DNA of 64,000 bases from Bradyrhizobium sp. CSS354 (GTDB taxonomy: Bacteria; Pseudomonadota; Alphaproteobacteria; Rhizobiales; Xanthobacteraceae). The position numbers were made by a program, and so were the translations under genes. The stretch is taken from NCBI RefSeq assembly GCF_029051725.1, contig NZ_JAACFU010000022.1:44034-108033 (forward strand), given 5' to 3'. The notes under the pieces were generated by a model. The model saw only the letters and a program-made list of their open reading frames with translations, searched no databases and had not been told where the DNA came from. Of this stretch, positions 50,976 through 59,490 are shown one piece after another. The stretch's first letter is position 1. Every line of letters begins with the position of its first letter.

Positions 50976-53900
50976 TTATGACGCCGCGATCCCCAGCGTG
51001 TTCCCGGCGGCGGCCGTGGGGTCCACCCAACGTCGGATGGTGCCATCATATATATCGGCACCGTAGAGCCAACCGTCGGGCCCCTTCTGCAGGTCCACAA
51101 TGCCTGGTACGTTGTCCACCAACTGGACGCCTGCGACCTGCCGGCTCGCATTCAATGTCGCAGCGTAGATCGTTCCATTGTAGACGTCGTCGAAGAACAT
51201 CGTGTTCTGATTGTAGAAATCCCCCGCAGTGATCACGTGGGCGTTGTCCGGAGCCCCGTGGCTCAGAGGCAAGATCGGGAACACGGCAGGCGGGTCCGAC
51301 GTATTGTTACGGTTGCCATTATTGTAGAAGGTGATCGCCTGGGCGAGGTCCTGGTAGCTGGCGGTTTTGTTCGGACCTTCAAAATAGGGCCATCCGAAAT
51401 TCGAGCCGGCGGGCCCCGTATCGATCTCTTCCCAGTTGTTCCAGCCCACATCTCCAACTACAGGCAAATTCGTGACGGGATCGAAGCTGAAGCGGTACGC
51501 GTTGCGGACGCCGTAGTAAAACACTTTCGACTGATTGCTGTTTGGATCGCCGGCCTGATAATACGGATTGCCGGGCGCTCCCTCGCCTGTGATGGGATCG
51601 ATCCGCAAGAGCTTGCCCGAGAGATTGTGGATGTCTTGGACCCGCACTGCGCGGGGATCGACGAAGTTGTACGATGTGCCATCCCCGACCGTGAGGTAGA
51701 GATAGCCGTCGGGGCCGAAATGAACGGCACCGATAGAATGCGAATCGCTGTCGGTCGCAATGTAATCACGGATGTTCTGGTTCTGGATTCCGGGCCGATC
51801 GGGATCGTTGTCCTGAGATCCAACCTCGATCTGACTCGCGGGAGCTGTGATTGTGGTGCCGTTGACAATCCCGGAAGGAACGATGCTGGGATCGCCGCCG
51901 CTGTTCGCGTCGGGACGGCTGGTATAGGCCCAGATGCTGTTCTTGCCGACCAACACCACTTCACTGGACGGATCGGCGATCATTGTGGTGGGGTCGACGG
52001 TGACCCTCACCAGCCGATCAGGTCGGTTGCCGCCCTGATCGGCGGCCGCGAGACCGCTCTGGCCCGCCGTCTCGGGCGGATCGTAGGTGTAGAGCAGGTA
52101 GACATAGTGGTTGCTTGCGAAATTCGGGTTCACCGCGATCCCCAGCAGCCCGCGATCACCGAAATCATTGACCTCGCTCGAAAGGTCGATGAGCGGAGTC
52201 GATCGCAATGTGCCGTTGTCCACCACGCGCACTACGCCGTCCTTCTGCGCGACCAGCATGTAGCGGCCGTCGGGAGTCCAGTCCATCGCCGATGGTTGGT
52301 TCAGCCCCGTCACCGCTGTCTCGCCCACCAGATTGCCGAGAGCGGGGTTGTCATTATCCAGGATCTTCACTGTCGTTGTTGCCTGAGTGCCGAGAGTGGC
52401 GCCCGTCGGGTTGCTCAAGGTGACGGTGAAGGTTTCGTCGTTCTCCGGCGTCGTATCGTTGATGATCGGCACCGAGATGGTTTGGCTCACCTGGCCAGCA
52501 GCAAAGGTCACCGTGCCGGACGTGGTCGTGTAATCGGATCCTGCGAGTGCGCTGCCGTTGCTCGTCGTGAAGCCGACCGTGGCTGCTTGATTGACGTTCC
52601 CGCTGCGCAGCAGCGTCATCGTCGCCATGGGGGTACTCTCCGCGACACTCACCACGACGTCCGCCATTGCGATCGAGGCGGGTGAGTCGTCGTCGACGAT
52701 GGTTACGAGCACCGTGCGTGGGGCTCCGAGGGATCCGGAGCCGGGATTTTGAATCCCGACGGCGAACGTTTCGTTGCCCTCGGTAAGCTGATCGTTGACG
52801 ATGGAGACGGTGAAGCTCTTGGTGCTCTCCCCCGGTGCGAACACGATCTGGCCGGTGTTCGCTCGACCATTGAAGGTGGGCTGGATGAAGTCCGATCCAG
52901 CCGTCGCAGTTCCGGCGGTGCCGATTTCGTTCGTCGTGTACTCAACGGTGTTTTGAGACTGGAGGTCGCCGGAGCGTACGACGGTGATGGTGGCCGTGCC
53001 GGCCGCTTCACTGACATAGATCGTAGAACTGTTAAGGAGTGCGATGACGTTGGATGGAGCGAAGACGACGTCGCGGAAATAGTTTGTATTCTGGTAGACG
53101 GCGGTCGGGAAGACGCCCGCGGTGTAGTCGAAGACGCCGGCGCCGGCCGGAGCGTTCAGGCCACCATTGTTGATGCCGAACGCGAAGTTTTGGGGGGTGG
53201 AGACGTAGTAGCTGTTGATATTGACCGAGACCACGTAGGTCGTACCGGCCGTGATGGTGAGCGGCGTGGCGAGCGCCTGCTGCTGCCAGCCCGATGCGCC
53301 TTCGTTGGTGAAGATGACCGTCGCCAGCTCTTGGCCCGTTGCCGACCAGATGTGGCCGATATGGGTGCCGGTCTCGTTCGAGGCCTTGTAGTACCGGATC
53401 GCCTGGATCACGCCGGAAGCGTCGCTGGTGAAGCGCATCCCCAGCTCATAATCCGCCCCTATCCCGTCGGTGGCATTGGTGATGGATGGGGTCTGGGTGG
53501 TGAACAGGGTGGTGGTGGCACTCGCAGCGGCAACCGTCGCCGTGGCACTGCTGGTTGCGTTCTCGCCGGTGCCGAGTTGGTCGGTGTAGGTGGCATTGAC
53601 CCGGATCCGCTTGCCGACCAGGCTGCTATCGAGGGTGAGGCTCGAGGTGGTGGCGGACAGATTCGTCCAGGTGGTGCCGTCGGGGCTGCTCTGCCAGCGA
53701 TAGGTGATGCTGGCCGGGACGCCGTCGGGATCGGCGACGCTGGCCGTCAGCGTCTGGTTCTGGGTCGCCGTGCCGTTGATCGTGACGACGCCGACGTCGT
53801 TGACATTGGCCACTTTCGTGGCGGTCGCGGCGCTCACCGGGGTCTCGTTGCTGCCCCGGGAGTCCGTGTAGACGGCGCTGACACGTATGAAGCCGCCGAC

Positions 53901-55616
53901 CTGGGCCTGCCCGAGGGTCAGCGTGCTCGCCGTCGCGCCCGTGATGTTGCTCCACGTGGTGCCGTCCGTGCTTCGCTGCCATTGATAGGTGATGCTGCCC
54001 GGCAGGCCATCGGCATCGCTCACCGTCGCGGTCAAGGTCTGGTTCTGCGTCGGCGTGCCGTTGATGCTCACCGTGCCCGGGTGATTGGTGGGTTGGGTCC
54101 CGCTCGCAGCGAACACGACGTCGCGGAAGTAGTTCGCATTCTGATAGGTGGCGCTCGGGAAGACGCCTTTGGTGTAGTCGAAGACGCCGGCGCCGACCGG
54201 CGCGTTCAGGCCGCCATTACTGATGCCGGAGGCGAAGCCTTGCGTGGTGGAGACGTAGTAGCTGTTGATATTGACCGAGACCACGTAGGTCGTACCGGCC
54301 GTGATGGTGAGCGGCGTGGCGAGTGCCTGCTGCTGCCAGCCGGAGGCGCCTTCGTTGGTGAACGTGACGGTTGCCAGCTCCTGGCCCGTCGCCGACCAGA
54401 TGTGGCCGATATGGGTGCCGGTCTCGTTCGAGGCCTTGTAGTACCGGATCGCCTGGATCGCGCCGGAGGCGTTGGCGGTGAAGCGCATCCCCAGCTCGTA
54501 GTCCGCCCCGATCCCGTCGGTGGCATTGGTGTTGGCCGGCGTCTGGGTGGTGAACAGGGTGGTGGTGGCACTCGCAGCGGCAACCGTCGCCGTGGCACTG
54601 CTGGTTGCGTTCTCGCCGGTGCCGAGCTGGTCGGTGTAGGTGGCATTGACCCGGATCCGCTTGCCGACCAGGCTGCTATCGAGGGTGAGGCTCGAGGTGG
54701 TGGCGGACAGATTCGTCCAGGTGGTGCCGTCGGGGCTGCTCTGCCAGCGATAGGTGATGCTGGCCGGGACGCCGTCGGGATCGGCGACGCTGGCCGTCAG
54801 CGTCTGGTTCTGGGTCGCCGTGCCGTTGATCGTGACGACGCCGACGTCGTTGACATTGGCCACTTTCGTGGCGGTCGCGGCGCTCACCGGGGTCTCGTTG
54901 CTGCCCCGGGAGTCCGTGTAGACGGCGCTGACACGTATGAAGCCGCCGACCTGGGCCTGCCCGAGGGTCAGCGTGCTCGCCGTCGCGCCCGTGATGTTGC
55001 TCCACGTGGTGCCGTCCGTGCTTCGCTGCCATTGATAGGTGATGCTGCCCGGCAGGCCATCGGCATCGCTCACCGTCGCGGTCAAGGTCTGGTTCTGCGT
55101 CGGCGTGCCGTTGATGCTCACCGTGCCCGGGTGATTGGTGGGTTGGGTCCCGCTCGCAGCGAACACGACGTCGCGGAAGTAGTTCGCATTCTGATAGGTG
55201 GCGCTCGGGAAGACGCCTTTGGTGTAGTCGAAGACGCCGGCGCCGACCGGCGCGTTCAGGCCGCCATTACTGATGCCGGAGGCGAAGCCTTGCGTGGTGG
55301 AGACGTAGTAGCTGTTGATATTGACCGAGACCACGTAGGTCGTACCGGCCGTGATGGTGAGCGGCGTGGCGAGTGCCTGCTGCTGCCAGCCGGAGGCGCC
55401 TTCGTTGGTGAACGTGACGGTTGCCAGCTCCTGGCCCGTCGCCGACCAGATGTGGCCGATATGGGTGCCGGTCTCGTTCGAGGCCTTGTAGTACCGGATC
55501 GCCTGGATCACGCCGGACGCGTCGGCGGCGAAGCGCATCCCGAGCTCATAGTCCGCCCCCACCCCGTCGGTGGCGTTGGCGATGGACGGTGTCTGGGTGG
55601 TGAACAAACTTGCCAT
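50976..55616 (-). CDS. Giant protein: three DUF4082 modules, Ig-like and Calx-beta modules, and a PQQ-type sugar dehydrogenase propeller
   Basis: This 1546-residue protein has no Sec signal. DUF4082 modules lie at about 1-160, 352-509 and 702-862. The first two are each followed by a pair of Ig-like repeats (VSINGTPTQNQTLTATVSDADG type). Two Calx-beta modules follow at about 862-975 and 978-1088. Residues about 1095-1535 form a glucose/sorbosone-dehydrogenase propeller: GDRGLLGIAVNPNF, GAVHFGPDGYLYLTVGDG, LSGKLLRIDPITGEG and GSNFGWPYFEG. The ATG at 55616 has GGAGAA six bases upstream; a frame extension to 55646 is less likely. Its DUF4082 modules link it to the giant protein at 10303. Export by one of the two type I systems, and extracellular sugar oxidation, are inferred. 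Confidence 0.9.
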   Translation of the reverse strand: MASLFTTQTPSIANATDGVGADYELGMRFAADASGVIQAIRYYKASNETGTHIGHIWSATGQELATVTFTNEGASGWQQQALATPLTITAGTTYVVSVNINSYYVSTTQGFASGISNGGLNAPVGAGVFDYTKGVFPSATYQNANYFRDVVFAASGTQPTNHPGTVSINGTPTQNQTLTATVSDADGLPGSITYQWQRSTDGTTWSNITGATASTLTLGQAQVGGFIRVSAVYTDSRGSNETPVSAATATKVANVNDVGVVTINGTATQNQTLTASVADPDGVPASITYRWQSSPDGTTWTNLSATTSSLTLDSSLVGKRIRVNATYTDQLGTGENATSSATATVAAASATTTLFTTQTPANTNATDGIGADYELGMRFTANASGAIQAIRYYKASNETGTHIGHIWSATGQELATVTFTNEGASGWQQQALATPLTITAGTTYVVSVNINSYYVSTTQGFASGISNGGLNAPVGAGVFDYTKGVFPSATYQNANYFRDVVFAASGTQPTNHPGTVSINGTPTQNQTLTATVSDADGLPGSITYQWQRSTDGTTWSNITGATASTLTLGQAQVGGFIRVSAVYTDSRGSNETPVSAATATKVANVNDVGVVTINGTATQNQTLTASVADPDGVPASITYRWQSSPDGTTWTNLSATTSSLTLDSSLVGKRIRVNATYTDQLGTGENATSSATATVAAASATTTLFTTQTPSITNATDGIGADYELGMRFTSDASGVIQAIRYYKASNETGTHIGHIWSATGQELATVIFTNEGASGWQQQALATPLTITAGTTYVVSVNINSYYVSTPQNFAFGINNGGLNAPAGAGVFDYTAGVFPTAVYQNTNYFRDVVFAPSNVIALLNSSTIYVSEAAGTATITVVRSGDLQSQNTVEYTTNEIGTAGTATAGSDFIQPTFNGRANTGQIVFAPGESTKSFTVSIVNDQLTEGNETFAVGIQNPGSGSLGAPRTVLVTIVDDDSPASIAMADVVVSVAESTPMATMTLLRSGNVNQAATVGFTTSNGSALAGSDYTTTSGTVTFAAGQVSQTISVPIINDTTPENDETFTVTLSNPTGATLGTQATTTVKILDNDNPALGNLVGETAVTGLNQPSAMDWTPDGRYMLVAQKDGVVRVVDNGTLRSTPLIDLSSEVNDFGDRGLLGIAVNPNFASNHYVYLLYTYDPPETAGQSGLAAADQGGNRPDRLVRVTVDPTTMIADPSSEVVLVGKNSIWAYTSRPDANSGGDPSIVPSGIVNGTTITAPASQIEVGSQDNDPDRPGIQNQNIRDYIATDSDSHSIGAVHFGPDGYLYLTVGDGTSYNFVDPRAVRVQDIHNLSGKLLRIDPITGEGAPGNPYYQAGDPNSNQSKVFYYGVRNAYRFSFDPVTNLPVVGDVGWNNWEEIDTGPAGSNFGWPYFEGPNKTASYQDLAQAITFYNNGNRNNTSDPPAVFPILPLSHGAPDNAHVITAGDFYNQNTMFFDDVYNGTIYAATLNASRQVAGVQLVDNVPGIVDLQKGPDGWLYGADIYDGTIRRWVDPTAAAGNTLGIAAS
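53500..55600 (-). repeat. Two near-perfect tandem 1050-bp units
   Basis: The segment around 53500-54550 is repeated at 54550-55600 with a period of exactly 1050 bases (350 codons). The stretch at 54061 recurs letter for letter at 55111, and 53626-53982 codes identically to 54676-55032. Each unit holds one DUF4082 and two Ig-like modules. Confidence 0.92.
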
Positions 55617-55654
55617 TTTGTTCTCCGCGCAAGTCGATTCCTGCACTCGGTGAT

Positions 55655-55705
55655 TTAACTGAACGCGAAGTTAAGTGTTTTAAATATTATATTTATTATT
55701 CCGCT
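55655..55705. promoter_or_regulatory. AT-rich upstream region of the DUF4082-dehydrogenase gene
   Basis: GTGATTTAACTG and GTGTTTTAAATATTATATTTATTATTCC-like sequence lie 40-90 bases upstream of the leftward start at 55616. The rest of the 293-base spacer to 55909 is GC-rich, with only weak open frames and no recognised gene. Confidence 0.35.
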
Positions 55706-55909
55706 TGTGAAGCAACCCGCGTGTGCACGGATGTCAACTTCTCTTGAAGGGTGTGTTCGCTGTCGGCCTCCGCCGCATGAACGACGGCCTGGCGGGGCTT
55801 CGCGGGGAGAGTTTTGCGATGTGGTGCCGCGTACGCGAAAGATCGGGACGCGGGATGCCAAAACCGGGTGGCGCCGCGTATTCCCGCCTTCGCCTTCGAC
55901 ATCTAGCTT

Positions 55910-56152
55910 TTATGCCTCCATCCGTTTCGCGATCAGATCGGCGAATTCACCCAGAGTCCGCGCCGCCTCGACCTCGCCAACGCGGAATCGTACGCGAAAC
56001 TTCTGCTCGACGGCGATGACGAGCGAGATCTGCATGAGCGAGTCCCACTCCTCGACGTCCGCCGCCGAGAGCTCGGGCTTGGCCGCGACCTTCTCGAGGA
56101 AGATGCCGTCGAATACCTCCTGCAATTTCGCCAGTACTTCAGCCTGCTTCAT
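55910..56152 (-). CDS. Acyl carrier protein
   Basis: This 80-residue protein has the phosphopantetheine attachment motif DSL in VEEWDSLMQISLVIAVEQKF, with Ser near residue 38. Acidic helices before and after it fit the four-helix ACP fold. It would carry an acyl group on its pantetheine arm. Its start overlaps the end of the FkbH-like gene by 14 bases. Such FkbH-ACP pairs make glyceryl-ACP in polyketide pathways; here no polyketide synthase is present. A phosphopantetheinyl transferase must come from elsewhere. Confidence 0.92.
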   Translation of the reverse strand: MKQAEVLAKLQEVFDGIFLEKVAAKPELSAADVEEWDSLMQISLVIAVEQKFRVRFRVGEVEAARTLGEFADLIAKRMEA

Positions 56153-58013
56153 AAGCCCTCCGGGTTACGCGTATCTTTGTCGAACGCACCTGATACTTCC
56201 CCACCTCGAGCTCGAACTCTTTTCGGGCGGCGGAGTCTTCCGTACGCACGAAGCCAAACGCCTTGTAGATTCCGGCGACGATCCCGTTCTTGGCCGTCGG
56301 AAGATAAATGCCGCGCACTCTTGCGCAGCCGGCGACCTCTGCAAGCCGAAAAATCTCATTCATGATCTCGTCCTCGACCTGGCGCTTGAGCACGCGGCAG
56401 CTCATGAGCCAGGTGTCGAGCACGAGGACGCCGTCCTCGACCTTAGCAATGACCACGCAGATGAGCCCGGAATCACCGAACCGGTCTTCGAGCCGCATCG
56501 TGAAGCACCGGTAGTCCGGTCTGCTCATCAGCCCCTGGATATCGGTTTCGGATCGGCGAACCGTTGTCAGGTTGAACTGGTTGCTGCGCGCGATCAGCTG
56601 CGCAATGCGGGGCAGATCGAGCGCGTCGAACTCCTTGATCGTGCCTCGCATCTCGAGCGAGGCGAGGTAGGCTGGCATGTCGGTCACGCTCGCCGCGAGC
56701 TCCGTACGTCGCCGTTCCTGGTTGTACTGCGCAGTCCGTCCGAGATCCTCCGCCGTGACGGTCCGCGGCTCGAAATGGCGTCCCGCCTGGAGGCGGCCGA
56801 TGAATTCGGCGGGATCCGGCCCGAGGAGCACGCCTTGGACCTGAGGCTGAAACTGTCGCACAATCTCGATCTCCGCCGGGTTGTCATCGGCGAAGACAAA
56901 GCTGTCCACGCCAACGCGGAGTTCATCCGCGATCCGCTGCAGGTTGTCGGACTTCGGGTCCCAATTGGCTTTGAAGGCGGCGAAGTGCTCCAGCCGGAGA
57001 ACCATCTCGGGATGCTTTTCGAATACCTCGATCGCGCGCGCATGGTCGTTCTTGCTGCACACCGCAAGGAGGACGCCGCGTTCGGAAAGCGAAAGGAGAT
57101 ACTTCTGGAAAGCCTTGAAAGCTTCGCCGCGGGGAGACGAGTCCCCAAGTTCGATTCCCTCGATACCGTCCTCCGCGATCACGCCGCCCCATAGCGTCTG
57201 ATCGAGATCCAGCGCCAGCACCTTCTTAGGGCTTTGCTTACGGGAGGCGATCAGGTGGCCTAGCTCTTGCGCGACGTCCACTAGAAAATCAGGTGAGCCG
57301 GGCTGCTTCGATTCGTACCATGCTCGCGCATCCTCCGCGGCCGTGATCCCTCGGCGTGCCGAGAGAAACTCGACGTCGCAGATTTGCACCTCAGCTGGAG
57401 CCCGGAGCCCGAGCTCAAGGTTCACCGCCTTGCGGAAACTCCAATCGGCGCCAAGCGTGCGTGAACGAAACGAGCCGAGATCGAGGCCGCCGGGCAGCGC
57501 AAAATTTGCCAGTATCACTGCCGCACCTGAGCGTTCGATGAAAGTCTGCGCGAGGTTGAGGAGCTGCTCCGCGGCGCCGACTACAGCTTCGCGCTGATGT
57601 TGCACGGCGTCGAGGAGCGCGCCCGAAAAGCGGCAGTGGTTCGCGTTCGGCAGAATGAAGGCGAGGTCCGGCTTGAAGGCGTACAGCGGACTCGAGCCGT
57701 CGAGGACTTCTGAGACGAAATTATCGTACTCGCCAAGGAAGCGTTCGCACTCGATTCCACGAATGGCCAGGAGGTGTTCAACCAATTCGTGCAACGGATA
57801 CAGATTGTAGCCGCCGATTAAGGCGAGGCGGAGTCTTGGCTGGACACTTTCAGTCGTATGTAGCTTCGCCTTCTTTCGAAGTGTCGACAGATAGAACATT
57901 TCGGAAAAGCTCGTGGCTTGCCGTGAGCGGGCGGCGAGATGCCCCCAGAACGCGGCATCGCCGGACACCGCTAAGGACTTGAGCTCGGCATCATTTACAT
58001 GCCGGACCGGCAA
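56139..58013 (-). CDS. FkbH-like HAD-IIIC family enzyme
   Basis: This 624-residue protein has an N-terminal SGNH-like region (LRLALIGGYNLYPLHELVEHLL; LAFILPNANHCRF). The HAD domain has VLALDLDQTLWGGVIAEDG (about 266-284, DxDxT nucleophile), VCSKND and VFADDNPAEIEIV. A C-terminal GNAT-like region follows (QFNLTTVRRSE, GIYLPTAKNGIVAGIYKAFGFV). This three-part layout is the FkbH family. FkbH enzymes dephosphorylate 1,3-bisphosphoglycerate and load glycerate onto an ACP; the ACP gene overlaps its 3' end. The same chemistry here is inference from family and neighbour. Confidence 0.92.
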   Translation of the reverse strand: MPVRHVNDAELKSLAVSGDAAFWGHLAARSRQATSFSEMFYLSTLRKKAKLHTTESVQPRLRLALIGGYNLYPLHELVEHLLAIRGIECERFLGEYDNFVSEVLDGSSPLYAFKPDLAFILPNANHCRFSGALLDAVQHQREAVVGAAEQLLNLAQTFIERSGAAVILANFALPGGLDLGSFRSRTLGADWSFRKAVNLELGLRAPAEVQICDVEFLSARRGITAAEDARAWYESKQPGSPDFLVDVAQELGHLIASRKQSPKKVLALDLDQTLWGGVIAEDGIEGIELGDSSPRGEAFKAFQKYLLSLSERGVLLAVCSKNDHARAIEVFEKHPEMVLRLEHFAAFKANWDPKSDNLQRIADELRVGVDSFVFADDNPAEIEIVRQFQPQVQGVLLGPDPAEFIGRLQAGRHFEPRTVTAEDLGRTAQYNQERRRTELAASVTDMPAYLASLEMRGTIKEFDALDLPRIAQLIARSNQFNLTTVRRSETDIQGLMSRPDYRCFTMRLEDRFGDSGLICVVIAKVEDGVLVLDTWLMSCRVLKRQVEDEIMNEIFRLAEVAGCARVRGIYLPTAKNGIVAGIYKAFGFVRTEDSAARKEFELEVGKYQVRSTKIRVTRRAYEAG

Positions 58014-58148
58014 GACAGGGACAGCAGCGAGAATGGCGAGCCTCCACCCAGGAAAGAAGCATCATTTTATCGTCAGGAACATTAAATAATGCTAGTGCTC
58101 AGGTCAATTTAAATATATTCAATGTGTGAATTAGGGCGAAATAAATAA
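58014..58148. promoter_or_regulatory. Divergent spacer between the FkbH-like and GNAT genes
   Basis: The 135-base spacer has CATTTTATCG, ACATTAAATAATG near 58079, CAATTTAAATATATTC near 58104 and GAAATAAATAAATG directly before the rightward start. Shared regulation of the two halves of the acyl cassette is plausible. Confidence 0.4.
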
Positions 58149-58772
58149 ATGACGACGCATATGGAATTGGAGCCGCCGAGCTCGGGCACGCTTTCCGCCA
58201 AAGCTGAGAATCTCAAGCGGCCTCCCGAGGGAAACAACCTGGTCCTCCGAGAGGTCCGGCTGGAAGACTCCGCGCAAATCATCGCTTGGCGGAACGATCC
58301 CGTTCTCGGCAAATTCATGACTCGAGAAAAGCTGACCTTGACCCAGCAGGAAGAGTTTTTCCGAAACTACCAGGCTAGGGCGGACGACTACTATTTCATT
58401 GCGGAGTTCAAGCGCTCGAGAAAACCGGCTGCCAGCATCGCCCTTGCGAACCTGGATTTCGCGGCAAAACGCGGCGAGGTGGCGCGGTTGATCGTCGATC
58501 CGGGTGCGCGCCTCTTTCTGGCCGAGATCTTCGATCTCCTTTTCGCGTTCGCATTCGTGCAGTTAGGGCTTTCGGTCGTCGTGGCCAACGTGCAAAGCAA
58601 GAACGAGTCCGCGAAGAGCTTCCATACTCGACTTGGCTTCCAAATCGAAAAGATTTCGCCGAAGGCTTGGTGGAACGGCGACGACGTGATTACGTTTCGG
58701 ATGTCGCGCGAAGATTATCCGCAGTTAAAGCAGGCCTGGTCGGCGCTGCTTCTTGATGCGCGGGAAGGTTAA
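58149..58772 (+). CDS. GNAT family N-acetyltransferase (RimJ/L-like)
   Basis: This 207-residue protein shows the GNAT pattern seen in RimJ/RimL-like and sugar N-acyltransferases. It has LVLREVRLEDSAQIIAWRNDPVLGKFM, then FIAEFKRSRKPAASIALANLDF and GEVARLIVDP. VVANVQSKNESAKSFHTRLGF and EKISPKAWWNGDDVITFRM follow. It would pass an acyl group from CoA, or possibly from the neighbouring ACP, to an amine. The acceptor is unknown. It diverges from the FkbH-like gene across a short AT-rich spacer, suggesting a shared pathway. Confidence 0.87.
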   Translation: MTTHMELEPPSSGTLSAKAENLKRPPEGNNLVLREVRLEDSAQIIAWRNDPVLGKFMTREKLTLTQQEEFFRNYQARADDYYFIAEFKRSRKPAASIALANLDFAAKRGEVARLIVDPGARLFLAEIFDLLFAFAFVQLGLSVVVANVQSKNESAKSFHTRLGFQIEKISPKAWWNGDDVITFRMSREDYPQLKQAWSALLLDAREG

Positions 58773-59055
58773 CTGCCTCTAGCAACGGGCCAGAGCAGCG
58801 GAAGCAGCGCATCGAGCTTCTGGAGGCGTCGGATTTCACGCTGGAAATTGGGCTCGGGGACCCATCGCCCGTGCGTAAATCACGGACCCTTTGCTCCCTC
58901 CCATCTGCGGGGCGCCCGACCGAAATTCGTATTATTTACTCGCTCGCGAAGACCTCTACAGTCCCGATATTCTAACCCCTACCAAGGCGTCTTTTTTCCC
59001 CGCCCCGCAGGACGCACCCGTCTCCTTGCGCTCGCAAGGGAAGGAGGAATAGCAG

Positions 59056-59490
59056 ATGGATTTGCATTTTCATCATTTGGGAATGGCGTGCCGAAACATC
59101 GCGGCGGAGTTGCCGGAACTCGCGATAGTGGGCTACAATCCTGAAGGCCCTATAATCGAGGACCCGATCCAGCAGGTTAGGATCCAGTTCGTGTCAGGCG
59201 GCGGTCCGCGCCTCGAACTCATTGAGCCCGCCGACGCACAATCGCCGGTGCAAGGCATCCTGAAGCGCGGCGGCAAATTCTATCATCTTGCATACGAAGT
59301 GGGTCGGTTCGACGACGCAATCGCTTACTTCAGGGAGCGGCAGTATCTTCCCGTATCGTCACCCGCGCCCGCGGTCGCGTTCGACATGCGTCGTATAGTG
59401 TTTCTCGCCTCCGCGACGCGCACACTCATCGAACTCATCGAGGCAAGGACGGGGTGTGAATCGGCGAAAGCTCGATCAGGGGCTCAGTAA
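59056..59490 (+). CDS. VOC-family (glyoxalase/methylmalonyl-CoA-epimerase-like) protein
   Basis: This 144-residue protein has the paired beta-alpha-beta metal site of VOC proteins. FHHLGMACRNI supplies the first His, LELIEPAD an acidic ligand, FYHLAYEVGRFDDAIAYFRE the second His and RTLIELIEAR the last Glu. The length and motifs resemble methylmalonyl-CoA epimerase. AAGGAGG at 59041-59047 is a strong ribosome site. Its 3' end overlaps the convergent gene by 56 bases. VOC proteins commonly accompany FkbH/ACP genes in small acyl-modification clusters, but its reaction here is not known. Confidence 0.88.
   Translation: MDLHFHHLGMACRNIAAELPELAIVGYNPEGPIIEDPIQQVRIQFVSGGGPRLELIEPADAQSPVQGILKRGGKFYHLAYEVGRFDDAIAYFRERQYLPVSSPAPAVAFDMRRIVFLASATRTLIELIEARTGCESAKARSGAQ

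Noticed and set aside
51237..52685. 482-codon open frame on the + strand
   Set aside because: It lies antisense to the propeller and Calx-beta coding part, which carries recognisable motifs; the + frame has none.
53500..55600. Regular tandem repeats considered as a CRISPR-like or satellite array
   Set aside because: Units are 1050 bp, in frame and fully coding for protein modules; there are no short repeats with unique spacers and no cas genes.
52749..55658. 969-codon open frame on the + strand opposite the DUF4082-dehydrogenase gene
   Set aside because: Its sequence is the Gly/Arg/Val-rich product expected from the antisense of a GC3-biased, repetitive gene. The minus frame has clear domains, a start and a ribosome site.
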